Assembly: GCF_000427365.1 (NCBI RefSeq)
Contig: NZ_KE386488.1
Coordinates: forward strand, 2,267,882 to 2,331,881
Direction of reading: 5' to 3'
Source: Rikenella microfusus DSM 15922
Lineage (GTDB): Bacteria > Bacteroidota > Bacteroidia > Bacteroidales > Rikenellaceae
DNA: 64,000 bases
Shown: piece after piece, positions 63,652 through 64,000 of the stretch
How positions within the stretch are numbered: position 1 is the first letter of the stretch
Layout: every line of letters begins with the position of its first letter
Made by a program: the position numbers and the translations under genes
Notes under the pieces: generated by a model
The model's input: only the letters and a program-made list of their open reading frames with translations
Databases searched by the model: none
What the model was told of the DNA's origin: nothing

Positions 63652-64000
63652 ATGCACAAATTATTACTATGGATTGTGTCGATTTTGGCGCCCATTGGTG
63701 TCGTGTCCTGTAAAACGCAAGTGAAAAATCCGGTCGAAATGCAAAAAATCGAATTGCGGTCGGAGGAAGACCGGTTTCTGGCGAATTTCGTCGAAGCCGG
63801 GCCGGAGGGGCTTTCCGTGGCGATTTCGCGCGAAGAGGCTTTGTTCGCAGGGGCGACGGCGGCGGGGTATGCCGATTTGGAGCGGCAGGTCGCCCGGATC
63901 AATGCCGGGTATGATGCGGCGTCTTACGATTATTGGAAGCAGGCAGGGCGGCAACAGCAGTCCGCGACTAAAACGAACGCTTCGTTCGAGGGGACTTACG
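63652..64000 (+). CDS. Lipoprotein, 3' end outside the window
   Basis: The frame starts MHKLLLWIVSILAPIGVVSC, a lipoprotein signal with Cys at residue 20, and runs open to the window end (116 codons). The mature part is charged and helical (LRSEEDRFLANFVEAGPEGL, AGYADLERQVARINAGYDAA), ending in a Gln-rich stretch at the edge. Family not recognised from this part. Confidence 0.75.
   Translation, partial: MHKLLLWIVSILAPIGVVSCKTQVKNPVEMQKIELRSEEDRFLANFVEAGPEGLSVAISREEALFAGATAAGYADLERQVARINAGYDAASYDYWKQAGRQQQSATKTNASFEGTY

Overview
The window is a piece of a Bacteroidota chromosome, most likely order Bacteroidales and close to Rikenellaceae/Alistipes. The inference rests on GC-rich coding sequence, many promoters with the Bacteroidota -7 box TAnnTTTG, lipoproteins of the BF3164/TolB-like propeller and NVEALA families, a type V (Mfa/FimA-like) fimbrial operon, an Mpi-type master DNA invertase and a tmRNA tag ending YALAA. 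No species call is possible from the sequence alone.

Layout. 0.4-12.7 kb is ordinary chromosome: a secreted hydrazine-synthase-alpha-like di-heme protein, a LUD protein, a LysR-mqnB-ybaK-mutY operon, a coiled-coil lipoprotein, a small XRE repressor with two palindromic operators, an EFR1-type flavodoxin/ferredoxin and an outer-membrane barrel. 12.8-19.5 kb holds three tandem copies, plus a broken fourth, of a three-gene cassette: NVEALA cysteine-rich small protein, propeller lipoprotein, thioredoxin-fold lipoprotein. The fourth copy is cut by a decayed prophage (19.5-23.6 kb), inside which sits an AT-rich two-gene module: a membrane-anchored deoxyribosyltransferase-like protein and a deoxynucleoside kinase-like protein. 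25.2-30.2 kb is an AraC-linked reductase operon, followed by integrase and mobilisation remnants (30.2-32.3 kb) and a second tyrosine recombinase beside the tmRNA gene (34.1-34.5 kb).

35.4-37 kb holds an Mpi-like serine invertase and a divergent paralogue lacking catalytic arginines. 37.6-45.3 kb has a TonB-domain protein and an operon of lemA, DUF3137, two small membrane proteins, a YbjN-like protein and a trypsin-like protease. Two tRNA-Lys genes follow (45.7 kb). 46.2-52.3 kb has an MFS exporter and a second reductase operon ending in tatA-tatC; its first gene has a frameshift inside its Tat signal. 52.7-61.5 kb is a six-gene type V fimbrial operon preceded by a 175-bp segment bounded by perfect 24-bp inverted repeats. 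The promoter in that segment now points away from the operon, so the operon appears to be in the OFF phase. The Mpi-like recombinase at 35.4 kb is the obvious candidate to flip it. The window ends in a YihY-family membrane protein and the start of a lipoprotein gene.

Intergenic DNA carries at least three families of structured repeats (called R1, R2 and R3 here), some with short terminal inverted repeats, in most of the long gene-free stretches of the host-like DNA. Several genes carry single-base lesions, concentrated in the mobile and cassette regions.
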